64,000 nucleotides of DNA from Candidatus Aenigmatarchaeota archaeon (GCA_016931255.1 JAFGFG010000009.1:259076-323075), one strand, 5' to 3'. Shown: positions 26,130 to 34,106, counted from the stretch's first letter. The notes: generated from the letters alone by a model not told the origin. Numbers and translations are program-made.

Positions 26130-27062
26130 ATGAGACATTTACTGAAGGATTCTGACCTGACTGCGGCTGAGACAAGAGAAATACTCAGTCTCGCGCTGGA
26201 CATAAAGAAGAGCCCTGAGAAATACAGGGAAGCGCTCAAGGACAAAACGCTCATCATGTACTTCGAGAAGAGTTCCACCAGGACAAGGCTGAGCTTTGAG
26301 GCAGGCATGACGCAGCTTGGCGGCCATGCAATTTTTCTTGACAAGAAGACCACGCAGGTCTCCATTTCAGAGCTCCGGGACGAGATACGAGCCATAGAGA
26401 GGTTCGCAGACATCATAATGGCACGGCTGATGAAGCACGATACCCTCAAAGAGATGGCCGAGATGATAAATACTCCACTGATAAACGGATGCTGCGAGCG
26501 CTACCATCCGTGCCAGGCAATAGGCGATGTTCTTACGATGATTGAACACGGCGGCGACCTGAAGGGAAAGAAAATCGTGTGGCTGGGAATAGCGAACAAC
26601 GTCAGCAACAGCCTCGTTCAGGTATGCACAAAGCTTGGCGCGAAGGTCACTCTCTGCATACCGGAAAAAGACCCTGACGCAGTTGACAGCGCAATGGAGG
26701 AAGAGGCAAAGAAGACAGGGCTCTACGAGGAGACTACTGACTTGGGCTGTCTTAAGGACGCAGACTTCGTGCATACGGACACGTGGATAAACATGGAATT
26801 CATAAACGACCCCAGGTTCGCCGGCGAGAAGGAGAGGCGCATAAAGGCGTTCATGCCGTACCAGCTTAACAAGGCGCTCCTCGACAGGTACGGAAGCAAA
26901 GCGAAGATAATGCACTGCATGCCATGCCATGTGGGCTACGAGATAAACCGTGATGCCATAGACCACAGGGATTCGCTCATCTTCGGACAGGCAGAGAACA
27001 GGATGCATGCACAGAAGGCTATCATGGTTTGGCTGCTAAGAAACAAGAACCAGGAACAATAG
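26130..27062 (+). CDS. argF: ornithine-type carbamoyltransferase with altered substrate loop
   Basis: Transfers a carbamoyl group from carbamoyl phosphate to an amine. Carbamoyl-phosphate motifs are intact: SSTRTR (about residues 48-53), HPCQ and the ending GQAENRMHAQKAIM. The ornithine site deviates: HCMP replaces HCLP, and the loop that reads DxWxSMG in ornithine enzymes reads DTWINMEFINDPRF with an insertion. The 310-residue length is normal. The substrate could be ornithine, putrescine or another amine. No other arginine gene is visible. It sits between rpl3 and rpl4. Confidence 0.78.
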   Translation: MRHLLKDSDLTAAETREILSLALDIKKSPEKYREALKDKTLIMYFEKSSTRTRLSFEAGMTQLGGHAIFLDKKTTQVSISELRDEIRAIERFADIIMARLMKHDTLKEMAEMINTPLINGCCERYHPCQAIGDVLTMIEHGGDLKGKKIVWLGIANNVSNSLVQVCTKLGAKVTLCIPEKDPDAVDSAMEEEAKKTGLYEETTDLGCLKDADFVHTDTWINMEFINDPRFAGEKERRIKAFMPYQLNKALLDRYGSKAKIMHCMPCHVGYEINRDAIDHRDSLIFGQAENRMHAQKAIMVWLLRNKNQEQ

Positions 27063-27068
27063 CTGATT

Positions 27069-27578
27069 CTACTCGTGCTCATATGAGAACAGGTCTACGA
27101 TGAATATCGCTAACGGGAAGAACAATATCAAAAGGAATATCAAAAGCCCTATCACGAGCGGGTTCGTAAGGCTTATCTCTATGTTAGTATATGCACTTAT
27201 TCCCAATCCAATGACGAGCGCTATTATCATGATAAGTGTGAAGACCAGTATGTATATATTCTTGAATAGTACCCAGAAGATTGAGAGGAAAACATGTATT
27301 TTTGTAAAGAACACGATGAATGTCGCCATTGCCAGCCAGCCGACCTTTATGGCGATGAGTGCTATTACGAGCAGTATGATTATCACTCCGGTTGTTGCAG
27401 CTGATACTGTGAATACGGATTCGCTTGTTACACCAGCGTTTTTTGCGCCTTCACCAATCAGATAGAATATCGAGCCGAGAAGCGAGAGCAAAATCATTAT
27501 CACAAGCGCCACGACGACATAACCCCACTTGCTTCCGTGGAATGTCTCGTCTCTTGTCTTCCAGGTTGCGCCCGTCAT
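27069..27578 (-). CDS. four-helix membrane protein, unrecognised
   Basis: The 169-residue product has a polar start (TGATWKTRDETFHGSKWG) and four strongly hydrophobic helices at about residues 20-42, 58-80, 85-120 and 140-162, with the short end DLFSYEHE. I do not recognise the family. It lies convergent to the carbamoyltransferase gene (six-base gap) and divergent from rpl4, so it is independently expressed inside the ribosomal block. Confidence 0.65.
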   Translation of the reverse strand: MTGATWKTRDETFHGSKWGYVVVALVIMILLSLLGSIFYLIGEGAKNAGVTSESVFTVSAATTGVIIILLVIALIAIKVGWLAMATFIVFFTKIHVFLSIFWVLFKNIYILVFTLIMIIALVIGLGISAYTNIEISLTNPLVIGLLIFLLILFFPLAIFIVDLFSYEHE

Positions 27579-27677
27579 AGTAGATAATTTGTTGGTTAAG
27601 AATAAAAAGCTCCGGAAAGCAGGAAAACGAAAAAGCTTTTAAATATTCAAGCCAGCATATAATTTCAAGTGATTGGG

Positions 27678-28475
27678 ATGAAGGCACCATTATACGACAT
27701 CAAAGGACTTTCAAAGGGTGACACCACTCTAGGCAAAGCTTTCTCCAAAGCTGTGAGAAAAGACCTCATAAAGAGGGCAGTTCTTGCCGAGCAGTCAAGG
27801 GAGAGGCAGCCATACGGTTCTGACCCGCTTGCAGGCCAGAGGACATCAGCTAAGTATATCGGAAGGCGAGGCATCAGGGGCAGCATGATGAACAAGGAGA
27901 TGTCAAGGATGAAGAGGATAACAGGCAGCGGATATCTCCGATGGAAGGCAAGGGCGATACCCGGTGTCGTCAAGGGAAGGAAAGCACATCCCCCGAAGGC
28001 TGAGAAGAACTGGGTGATGAAGATAAACAAGAAGGAAAGGATTCTTGCGCTGCTTTCAGCTGTTTCTTCGACAGCCGACAGGAAGCTCGTGGAAGGAAGG
28101 GGCCATAAGATTGAGGGCGTGAAGCACATACCTCTTGTGGTTGAGGACAAGCTTCAGGAAGTCAAAAAGAACAAGGATGTTTACGAACTGCTTAAGGCAC
28201 TTGGACTTGAGGATGAGCTTAACAGGTGCTCTGTCAGCAAAATCAGGGCGGGAATAGGAAAGCTCAGGGGAAGAAGGAAGATAATGAGGAAGGGTCCGTT
28301 AATAGTTGTTTCTGAAGACAAGGGCATTTCGAAAGCCGCAGGCAACATACCGGGAGTCGATGTGGCAATCACATCCGCGCTCACTGTCAGCATGCTCGCA
28401 CCCGGAACTGACCCCGGAAGGCTCACAATCTGGACGAAATCAGCTGCAGAGGCAGTTGACAAGCTCGCCGCTTAA
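27678..28475 (+). CDS. rpl4: ribosomal protein uL4
   Basis: Large-subunit protein lining the exit tunnel. The 265-residue archaeal form has LAEQSRERQPYGSDPLAGQRTSAKYIGRRG, KARAIPGVVKGRKAHPPKAEK and IRAGIGKLRGRRKIMRKGPLIVV, ending with GRLTIWTKSAAEAVDKL. The track start at 27669 is the GTG of AAGTGATTGGGATG; the ATG at 27678 is used. TTTTAAATATTC about 40 bases upstream is a TATA candidate, so transcription restarts here after the insertion. Confidence 0.96.
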   Translation: MKAPLYDIKGLSKGDTTLGKAFSKAVRKDLIKRAVLAEQSRERQPYGSDPLAGQRTSAKYIGRRGIRGSMMNKEMSRMKRITGSGYLRWKARAIPGVVKGRKAHPPKAEKNWVMKINKKERILALLSAVSSTADRKLVEGRGHKIEGVKHIPLVVEDKLQEVKKNKDVYELLKALGLEDELNRCSVSKIRAGIGKLRGRRKIMRKGPLIVVSEDKGISKAAGNIPGVDVAITSALTVSMLAPGTDPGRLTIWTKSAAEAVDKLAA

Positions 28476-28499
28476 ATTTCTTTCTGATAAAATCATCTT

Positions 28500-29531
28500 A
28501 TGCTCGTAAAGTCTGATTTGTACTTCAGGACCGAATGCTATGGCGTATCCGACATAAGGTCCCGCTACAGCGGTTCCATAGACCTTTACGACAAGAAAGG
28601 AATCATCAATGATGATGTGTGCGATGCCATTCTGGAAGCATCTCACAAAGATGCCAGTGTGATTATACCGGAGCATGTCGAGAGCAGGTACAGCGGTGCG
28701 CCATCCAGGCCGTATTTCTGGAACAGGAGCGAAATCCGCAAGATAGATGGCCAGAAGGTCCCGATGGACACCGCGCTGAGGTTCATGAAGTTCGGACCCC
28801 AGATAGACCTCACCCTCAAGTCGACCACGCTCAGGGACATAAAGGACTACAACCTGACCCCGAGGAACGCTTTCAGGGAGCTTGACGTTGAAAAGAAACG
28901 CGAGGCACTGAAAAAGGGCTCCTATAGGGGAATAGGATGGTGGGACCCGAAGAGGAAGAAGCACAAGCTCCTGCCTTTCGAGGTTCCTGTTGAAGGGGAA
29001 GCCTTCAATGAGCGCTTCTCTGATGAGATGATATTCGAGAAGCTGAGGTCGGACGCGATGGTCAAGGTCCCCTCGATAAGCCGCTACATGAAGAAGGACT
29101 ACGTCGTGATAATGAGAGTCCTTCCTGTAACAGACGGCAAGTACATTCACGAATGGCTCATGACCGATGTCTTCGACGGCTGCGAGGGACGCTTCTACAA
29201 CGAGAGCGGCGGCAAGAAGTTCGATGGCGCGGGATTCGTGGACTTGTACAAGTATGCAAGTCCGGAGGATGTCTATTGCAGGCACTGCTGGGGAGCGCTT
29301 CTCGCTGCTGAGGAGAAGAGCCACAGAGATGCGGATGTCCCGCCTTTCAGGCTAAGCTATCCCAGAGTCACGGAAGACCTAAGGGATGCCTGGAAGACGC
29401 TGAACATGAAGACAATCGTGAAAAGCCCGGGCGGCCGCGAGAGAAGGCCCCAGAAAACGGAAGCAAGGATACAGCTGGGCCGTATCATAGGATTTCTCGG
29501 CGCAAACGGCTCATTCGACCTCACCGAATGA
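28500..29531 (+). CDS. hypothetical protein embedded in the ribosomal operon, unrecognised
   Basis: I do not recognise this 343-residue soluble protein. It starts 24 bases after rpl4 and ends 72 bases before rpl23, which normally follow each other directly. Features include an aromatic/Pro-rich PSRPYFWNRSEIRK, GWWDPKRKKHKLLPF, a CRHCW pair near residue 260 and a basic tail (GGRERRPQKTEARIQLGR). No signal or membrane segment is seen. Codon and base use match the ribosomal neighbours, so it is not an obvious recent arrival. A ribosome-linked role is only suggested by position. Confidence 0.75.
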   Translation: MLVKSDLYFRTECYGVSDIRSRYSGSIDLYDKKGIINDDVCDAILEASHKDASVIIPEHVESRYSGAPSRPYFWNRSEIRKIDGQKVPMDTALRFMKFGPQIDLTLKSTTLRDIKDYNLTPRNAFRELDVEKKREALKKGSYRGIGWWDPKRKKHKLLPFEVPVEGEAFNERFSDEMIFEKLRSDAMVKVPSISRYMKKDYVVIMRVLPVTDGKYIHEWLMTDVFDGCEGRFYNESGGKKFDGAGFVDLYKYASPEDVYCRHCWGALLAAEEKSHRDADVPPFRLSYPRVTEDLRDAWKTLNMKTIVKSPGGRERRPQKTEARIQLGRIIGFLGANGSFDLTE

Positions 29532-29603
29532 CCGAAACATATAAATACCTACTCTTATAATCATTAGGAATAACACGTCATATAACCAATTAACAGGTAT
29601 AAC

Positions 29604-29984
29604 ATGGCACAAAAGGTACCCGCTGAAGAGAAGAAGGGTGCCGTCAAAGCCGCTAAGAAAGAGACAAAGGAACATAAGGCGACTTCTACGGCAAAGACTG
29701 CTACTGTCAGGACTACAAAAGTCAAAGACCCATGGAATGTTCTCGTTTATCCGCATCTTGCAGAGAAGAGCATGAACATGGTGGAATTCGATAACAAGCT
29801 TACGTTTATTGTCAGAAGGACTGCCACGAAGAAGGACATCAAGGAAGCCATAGAGACACTATTCGATGTGAAAGTCGTAAAGGTCCAGACCGAGACAATG
29901 ACTTCGGGAAAGAAGAAGGCTTACGCCAAGCTCAGCGAGGACGCATCCGCAAGCGAGATTGCATCAAGGCTTGGAATGGTTTAG
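29604..29984 (+). CDS. rpl23: ribosomal protein uL23 with basic N-terminal extension
   Basis: Protein at the tunnel exit that docks SRP and chaperones. The conserved domain (DPWNVLVYPHLAEKSMNMVEFDNKLTFIV...AIETLFDVKVVKVQT) begins near residue 43. The first ~42 residues are an Ala/Lys/Thr-rich extension like those of eukaryotic uL23. CATATAAATAC about 60 bases before the ATG is a likely TATA box, giving this second half of the operon its own promoter. Confidence 0.95.
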   Translation: MAQKVPAEEKKGAVKAAKKETKEHKATSTAKTATVRTTKVKDPWNVLVYPHLAEKSMNMVEFDNKLTFIVRRTATKKDIKEAIETLFDVKVVKVQTETMTSGKKKAYAKLSEDASASEIASRLGMV

Positions 29985-29993
29985 GTGAACTGA

Positions 29994-30665
29994 ATGGGAA
30001 AAAGGATTATCCAGCAGCGAAGAGGAAAGGGCTCATCCACTTACAGGGTGAGGAAGGCAAACTTCAGGTGCAAGCTGGAATTCAAGGACGCAAACGGCAT
30101 TGTCAAGGACATAATCCACGACCCGGGCAGGACAGTTCCCGTTGCTGTTGTTGAATACGAGGACGGCACAAAGGGGCACATACCAGCAAGGGAGGGCATG
30201 TCAGTCAACGACACGCTCGACGGCATGGTGCTTCCGCTTTCCCTAATACCCGAGACAAAGCCCATATTCGCAATAGAGAGCGTTCCGAATTCAGGGCCTG
30301 TATTCTGCAGGTCAGGCGGCTCAACCGCATTCATAGTTTCAAAGGATGACAAGAACTGCGTTATCCAGTTCCCAAGCAAGAAGACCAAGACATTCAATCT
30401 CAAGTGCAGGGCCATAGTCGGCACTCCTGCAGGCGCAGGAAGAGGAGACAAGCCCTGGATGAAGGCAGGGCCGAAGTGGATAGCGATGCACAGGAGAGGA
30501 AAGCTTTATCCGCTGACATCCGCTAATGCTATGAACGCTGTGGACCATCCGTTTGGCGGCGCATACAGCGGCGTCAACAAGTCAAAGACTGTTTCCAGGG
30601 ATGCATCTCCGGGAAGGAAGGTCGGCTCGGTAGCTGCAAGGAGAACAGGAAGGAAGAAGAGGTAA
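29994..30665 (+). CDS. rpl2: ribosomal protein uL2
   Basis: Core large-subunit protein needed for peptidyl-transferase assembly. The 223-residue product contains GKRIIQQRRGKGSSTYRV, the GTPAGAGRGDKPWMKAGPKW segment and MNAVDHPFGGAYSGVNKS, which carries the conserved His of the catalytic-centre loop (DHPFGG). The basic tail ends GRKKR. It starts nine bases after rpl23 with AGGTGAACTGA as the binding site. Confidence 0.97.
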   Translation: MGKRIIQQRRGKGSSTYRVRKANFRCKLEFKDANGIVKDIIHDPGRTVPVAVVEYEDGTKGHIPAREGMSVNDTLDGMVLPLSLIPETKPIFAIESVPNSGPVFCRSGGSTAFIVSKDDKNCVIQFPSKKTKTFNLKCRAIVGTPAGAGRGDKPWMKAGPKWIAMHRRGKLYPLTSANAMNAVDHPFGGAYSGVNKSKTVSRDASPGRKVGSVAARRTGRKKR

Positions 30666-30695
30666 ATGTTTTATATTAACTGAGGATTGATTATT

Positions 30696-31076
30696 ATGGC
30701 AAAATTCACATACAAGGGAAAAGATGACGAGGCAGTTGACAAGCTCAGCCTTGAGGAATTCAGCAGGCTCATAAAGAGCAGGGCAAGAAGGTCCCTGAAG
30801 AGGGGATTCACATCAACACAGAAGAAGCTGCTTGAGGACATACGAAAGAGCCCGAACAAGTTCCACAAGACGCACTGCAGGGAGATGGTCATAATACCGG
30901 AGCTCGTCGGCAAGAAGCTCGGTGTTTACAGCGGAAAGGAATTCGTCACTGTTGAGATAAAGGACTACATGCTTGGAAGCAGGCTCGGTGAGTTTGCGAT
31001 GTCAAGGAAGCAGATAAAGCACTCTGCACCCGGTTTCGGAGCCACGAAGTCATCGAAGTTCGTTCCGCTTAAGTGA
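30696..31076 (+). CDS. rps19: ribosomal protein uS19
   Basis: Small-subunit head protein. The 126-residue archaeal product has FTYKGKDDEAVDKLSLEEFSRLIKSRARRSLKRG, KTHCREMVIIPELVGKKLGVYSGKEFVTVEIKDYMLG and ends HSAPGFGATKSSKFVPLK. The tracked TTG start at 30687 belongs to GGATTGATTATTATG; the ATG at 30696 is chosen. Confidence 0.96.
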   Translation: MAKFTYKGKDDEAVDKLSLEEFSRLIKSRARRSLKRGFTSTQKKLLEDIRKSPNKFHKTHCREMVIIPELVGKKLGVYSGKEFVTVEIKDYMLGSRLGEFAMSRKQIKHSAPGFGATKSSKFVPLK

Positions 31077-31085
31077 GTGATATAT

Positions 31086-31469
31086 ATGTTAAGGTATGCA
31101 TTCAAACCTGCAAGCAAGAAGTCAGTGAAAGTCTATGGCAGGGGAATCAATGTTTCAGAGAAGAGCGGGAAGATACTCTGCAAGGAGATGAACGGAAAGA
31201 ATGTCGTAAAAGCCAAGGCGTTCCTTCAGAGGCTTCTGGACCGGACGCAGGACCTTGACGGAAAGTATTACACGAAGACAGCCGGACACCTGCTTGACCT
31301 TATCAAGTCAGCTGAGAGCAACGCTGAATTCAAGGGGCTTGATGTCGAGAAGATGGTTGTAAATGCATCCGTTCATAACGGATTCAAGTTCATGAGGCCA
31401 AGGAGATTCAAAATGAGGAGACAGCAGAAGAAGATAGCCAACGTACAGGTTATACTTCAGCAGAAATGA
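31086..31469 (+). CDS. rpl22: ribosomal protein uL22
   Basis: Tunnel-lining large-subunit protein. The 127-residue product shows MLRYAFKPASKKSVKVYGRGINVSEK, AKAFLQRLLDRTQDLDGKYY and the archaeal C terminus HNGFKFMRPRRFKMRRQQKKIANVQVIL. The GTG at 31077 used in the track is part of the binding site GTGATATAT; the ATG at 31086 is used. Its stop overlaps the first possible rps3 start. Confidence 0.96.
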   Translation: MLRYAFKPASKKSVKVYGRGINVSEKSGKILCKEMNGKNVVKAKAFLQRLLDRTQDLDGKYYTKTAGHLLDLIKSAESNAEFKGLDVEKMVVNASVHNGFKFMRPRRFKMRRQQKKIANVQVILQQK

Positions 31470-31474
31470 TGATT

Positions 31475-32251
31475 ATGGGAGTAAACAAATATTTCGTGAA
31501 TCAGAGCATAAGGGAAGTGTCCATAGACGCGTTCATAAGGGAGAACTTCCCCACAACCGACTATTCGGACATAGAGCTCCAGAGGACACCTCTGGGCATA
31601 AAGGTCATAATATACACGCACAAGCCGGGCAGGGTCATAGGCAGGGGCGGAAGCAAGATAAACCAGATGAGCGAGATGCTGAAGCAGAAGTTCGACCTTG
31701 ACAATCCCCAGCTTGACGTCAAGTCAATACCGAATCCGAACCTTGATGCGAAGATTGTCGCAAAGCAGATAAAGTCTTCCCTTGAGAGGGGATACAACTT
31801 CAAGAAGATAGGAAATCTCTCAATGAAAAAAGTCATGGAAGCGGGAGCTGTCGGTGTCGAGATTGTCATAAGCGGAAAGCTTGGCGGAAGCAAGGGAAGG
31901 GTAGGAAAGTTCCTTGCAGGCTACATAAAGCACTGCGGATTCCCTGCTGAAGAGCTTGTTGATTTCGGTTTCGAGGAAGCAATCACAAGGCCTGGAAAAA
32001 TCGGCATAAAGGTCAAGATAATGAAGGAGATAAGGGACATCGCAGGCCAGATTGTCAGGACCAGTGAAAAGAAGAGGGCCGTGGAAAAGAAGGAAGAGAT
32101 AAAACATGAAGTAACCCAGGACGACCTTGTTGTCAAGGATGACGGTCTTGATTTCGATTATTCTGTTGATTACGAAGAGGCTGAGCTGGACGAAGAATTA
32201 GCAGAAGAAAAGAAGAAGAAAACCAATAAAAGAAAGGAAACCAAGAAATAA
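31475..32251 (+). CDS. rps3: ribosomal protein uS3
   Basis: mRNA-entry protein with a KH domain. The 258-residue product starts MGVNKYFVNQSIREVSIDAF, carries HKPGRVIGRGGSKINQMSEML (KH GXXG) and GAVGVEIVISGKLGGSKGRV, and has a ~50-residue acidic then Lys-rich tail (DFDYSVDYEEAELDEELAEEKKKKTNKRK). ATGATGATTATGGGA offers three in-frame starts (31466, 31469, 31475); the last fits the family best. Confidence 0.96.
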   Translation: MGVNKYFVNQSIREVSIDAFIRENFPTTDYSDIELQRTPLGIKVIIYTHKPGRVIGRGGSKINQMSEMLKQKFDLDNPQLDVKSIPNPNLDAKIVAKQIKSSLERGYNFKKIGNLSMKKVMEAGAVGVEIVISGKLGGSKGRVGKFLAGYIKHCGFPAEELVDFGFEEAITRPGKIGIKVKIMKEIRDIAGQIVRTSEKKRAVEKKEEIKHEVTQDDLVVKDDGLDFDYSVDYEEAELDEELAEEKKKKTNKRKETKK

Positions 32252-32265
32252 GCAGGTTGAATTCA

Positions 32266-32466
32266 ATGGCAGTTCTCAAGTCAAAGGATGCAAGGAAGCT
32301 GGGCAGTGAAGAGCTCGGAAAGAGGGTCGGCGAACTCAGGCTTGAGATTGCAAAGGAAAAGGCCAACATAGCTATTGGCGCTCCTGTTTCTTCGCCTGGC
32401 AAGATGAGGGATATGAAAAGGACTATTGCCAGGATTCTAACAATAAAAAGGGAAAAGGGTAAATGA
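32266..32466 (+). CDS. rpl29: ribosomal protein uL29
   Basis: Small coiled-coil protein at the tunnel exit next to uL23. The 66-residue product has KSKDARKLGSEELGKRVGELRLEIAKEKANI and the usual PGKMRDMKRTIARILTIKREK end. The track start at 32257 is TTG; the ATG at 32266 is used. Its stop overlaps the aIF1 start. Confidence 0.94.
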   Translation: MAVLKSKDARKLGSEELGKRVGELRLEIAKEKANIAIGAPVSSPGKMRDMKRTIARILTIKREKGK

Positions 32467-32774
32467 GCGAAAGCGGTATTTGTCAGAAATGCGGTCTGCC
32501 TCAGGACCTCTGTATCTGCGAGACAATGGCTCGTGAAGACGAGAAGATAAGGGTCTCGCTCGTTGTAAAGCGCTTTGGTAAGAAAGCCACAGTCATTGAA
32601 GGAATAAGCAGTGACGTGGACGTAAGGAATGTTCTGAAAGAGCTGAAGACAAAGCTTGCATGCGGCGGCACCTTCAAGAACAAGACCATAGAGCTTCAGG
32701 GAAATCACATGACAAGGGTCAGGGCGATTCTGGTCAAGCTGGGTTTCCAGACGGAAAAGATAGAGGTATCCTGA
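32463..32774 (+). CDS. translation initiation factor aIF1 (SUI1)
   Basis: Start-codon fidelity factor that binds the 30S P site. The 103-residue product has an N-terminal zinc-binding-like segment (CQKCGLPQDLCIC) and the SUI1 fold: IRVSLVVKRFGKKATVIEGI, LKELKTKLACGGTFKNKTIELQGNH and VRAILVKLGF. It overlaps rpl29 by four bases. In archaea aIF1 commonly sits between uL29 and Rpp29, as here. Confidence 0.95.
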   Translation: MSESGICQKCGLPQDLCICETMAREDEKIRVSLVVKRFGKKATVIEGISSDVDVRNVLKELKTKLACGGTFKNKTIELQGNHMTRVRAILVKLGFQTEKIEVS

Positions 32775-32802
32775 TTTAAGCCAGCGTTTCGAAAAATAGC
32801 AT

Positions 32803-33060
32803 ATGAGAACAGCCTCAAACATAGTCAGACACGAGCTTATCGGACTTCGTGTAAGGACAGGTTCTTTTGACGGAAAGGTCATTGACGAGAGCAGGAATGT
32901 CATCGTCATAGAGGCAGGCGGCTCAGAGAAGAAAATACCCAAGGAAAACAACATTTTTACTTTCCATATACCCGAGACAGGCGAATGGGTCAAAGTGGAC
33001 GGAAACGTGCTTGTGGCGCGTCCTGAGGACCGCATAAAGAAGAAAATGGAAAAGTGGTAG
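32803..33060 (+). CDS. rnp1: RNase P protein component 1 (Rpp29/Pop4)
   Basis: Protein subunit of archaeal RNase P, which trims tRNA 5' ends. The 85-residue product has NIVRHELIGLRVRTGSFDGKVIDESRNVIVIEAGGSEKKIPKENNIFTF, the Sm-like barrel of Rpp29. It ends the second ribosomal block. uS17, normally its neighbour, opens the first block at 515, so the ancestral operon seems cut exactly between these two genes. Confidence 0.93.
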   Translation: MRTASNIVRHELIGLRVRTGSFDGKVIDESRNVIVIEAGGSEKKIPKENNIFTFHIPETGEWVKVDGNVLVARPEDRIKKKMEKW

Positions 33061-33061
33061 G

Positions 33062-33487
33062 ATGGATGTCCATCAGACAGTCGGCATACTCGTCAGGAAA
33101 GGTGGGAAATTTCTTTTCATAGAGCGTCTCAATGCGCCAAGAAAAGGTTGGTGGTCAATACCCGCAGGCCATGTCGAGGAAGGCGAAACACCGGAGCAGG
33201 CTGTCCAGAGAGAGGCTGACGAAGAGGTTCCGGGCGTTTCAGTTGAAGAATATTCCGGATTCACACTAAGTTTTGAGACAGAGGCAGGCGAACGCCGCCA
33301 TTCTGAAAATCACATTCACGAGACCCATATATTCTTCGGAAAGCCGCCAAAGGTCGTCAGGACAGGCTCCGATGCCGGTGATTTCAGGTGGATGACCCCC
33401 GAGGAATCGCTGAAGGAGAGGATAACCCCTCCTGTGAAAAGCATCATGGAGTGGTACATTGGAAGCAAGCGTACCGGAAATCAATAA
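33062..33487 (+). CDS. Nudix hydrolase
   Basis: Hydrolyses a nucleoside-diphosphate-linked substrate. The Nudix box reads GHVEEGETPEQAVQREADEEV (residues 38-58), keeping all metal-binding glutamates of the GX5EX7REUXEE core; the hydrophobic U is Ala and a residue appears to be inserted before the final Gly (VPG). The start MDVHQTVGILVRKGGKFLFIERLN fits a MutT-like fold. It begins one base after rnp1 and overlaps the convergent membrane gene by seven bases. The substrate cannot be told. Confidence 0.9.
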   Translation: MDVHQTVGILVRKGGKFLFIERLNAPRKGWWSIPAGHVEEGETPEQAVQREADEEVPGVSVEEYSGFTLSFETEAGERRHSENHIHETHIFFGKPPKVVRTGSDAGDFRWMTPEESLKERITPPVKSIMEWYIGSKRTGNQ

Positions 33488-33825
33488 TTCTTCCGGGCGA
33501 TTCCCGGAATAATGCCTGTAAGGTTTGTCTTCCTTGTGGCAATCTCGTTCACAGCGACCATGGATGCCCAGAACGCAGCCGAAAACATAGCCATAGGCCC
33601 GCCGACGCTCAGCATTTCAGGAAGGATCTCCATGATGCCTGCCGTCAGGAACGGCGGATACGGTATTATCTCCCCGTGCGCGACATGTTCCACCATCAGC
33701 ATCGCAACAGCTCCCCACAGGATAGCGTTAAGCCAGCCTATGTTCAGCCTCTTCGGGAAGAACCTCGCAAGCAGCGTCGTTATTATCCCAAGCCCCATGG
33801 GAACAAGAAAACACGCCATGTTCAT
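33481..33825 (-). CDS. small membrane protein, second of a NikR-linked pair
   Basis: The 114-residue product has about three hydrophobic segments: MACFLVPMGLGIITTLLARF, LNAILWGAVAMLMVEHVAHGE and MAMFSAAFWASMVAV. The LWGAVAMLMVEHVAHGE segment puts Glu and two His beside a helix end. The neighbour at 33822 has the matching LWGASLMIFVDHVLGF, so the two look paralogous. I do not recognise the family. Its start overlaps the neighbour's stop, so they form an operon divergent from nikR. Confidence 0.7.
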   Translation of the reverse strand: MNMACFLVPMGLGIITTLLARFFPKRLNIGWLNAILWGAVAMLMVEHVAHGEIIPYPPFLTAGIMEILPEMLSVGGPMAMFSAAFWASMVAVNEIATRKTNLTGIIPGIARKNY

Positions 33826-34106
33826 TTACCCCCTCTTTTCATCGAGATTATGATGTACAATTCCCATATCAGGAAAATAGGTATGAGCATGGCAATTCCA
33901 AGCACCGTCCCATCGGTAATCATTCCCTCGGTTGTCATGTGTATGAACTCGCTGCCGTCGAAACCGAGTACATGGTCCACGAAAATCATGAGGGAGGCGC
34001 CCCAAAGCATCAGTGACAGGAACCGCGTCTTGTACTTATCCCCGACGACGAATCCGGCAGCTGTCACAACCAGTGCCGCTATCAAAGTAGTTATCAGCCA
34101 CATCAT
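33822..34106 (-). CDS. small membrane protein, first of a NikR-linked pair
   Basis: The 94-residue product has three helices: MWLITTLIAALVVTAAGFVVG, FLSLMLWGASLMIFVDHVLGF and VLGIAMLIPIFLIWELYIIISM. The central segment with Asp-His after LWGASLM mirrors Glu-His in the next gene. The track starts at GTG 34112, but GGTGGAA reads as the binding site, so the ATG at 34106 is used (34103 also possible). The divergent NikR regulator suggests control by nickel; a transport or metal-sensing role is inference. Confidence 0.7.
   Translation of the reverse strand: MMWLITTLIAALVVTAAGFVVGDKYKTRFLSLMLWGASLMIFVDHVLGFDGSEFIHMTTEGMITDGTVLGIAMLIPIFLIWELYIIISMKRGGK

Noticed and set aside
28440-29324. 294-residue minus-strand ORF opposite the orphan gene in the ribosomal block
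   Set aside because: The plus-strand frame is longer, co-oriented with rpl4 and rpl23 and has normal composition; the minus frame lacks recognisable motifs and overlaps the end of rpl4.
33062-33487. Nudix gene as part of the ribosomal operon function
   Set aside because: Although it starts one base after rnp1, Nudix genes are often passengers and no sequence feature ties it to translation.
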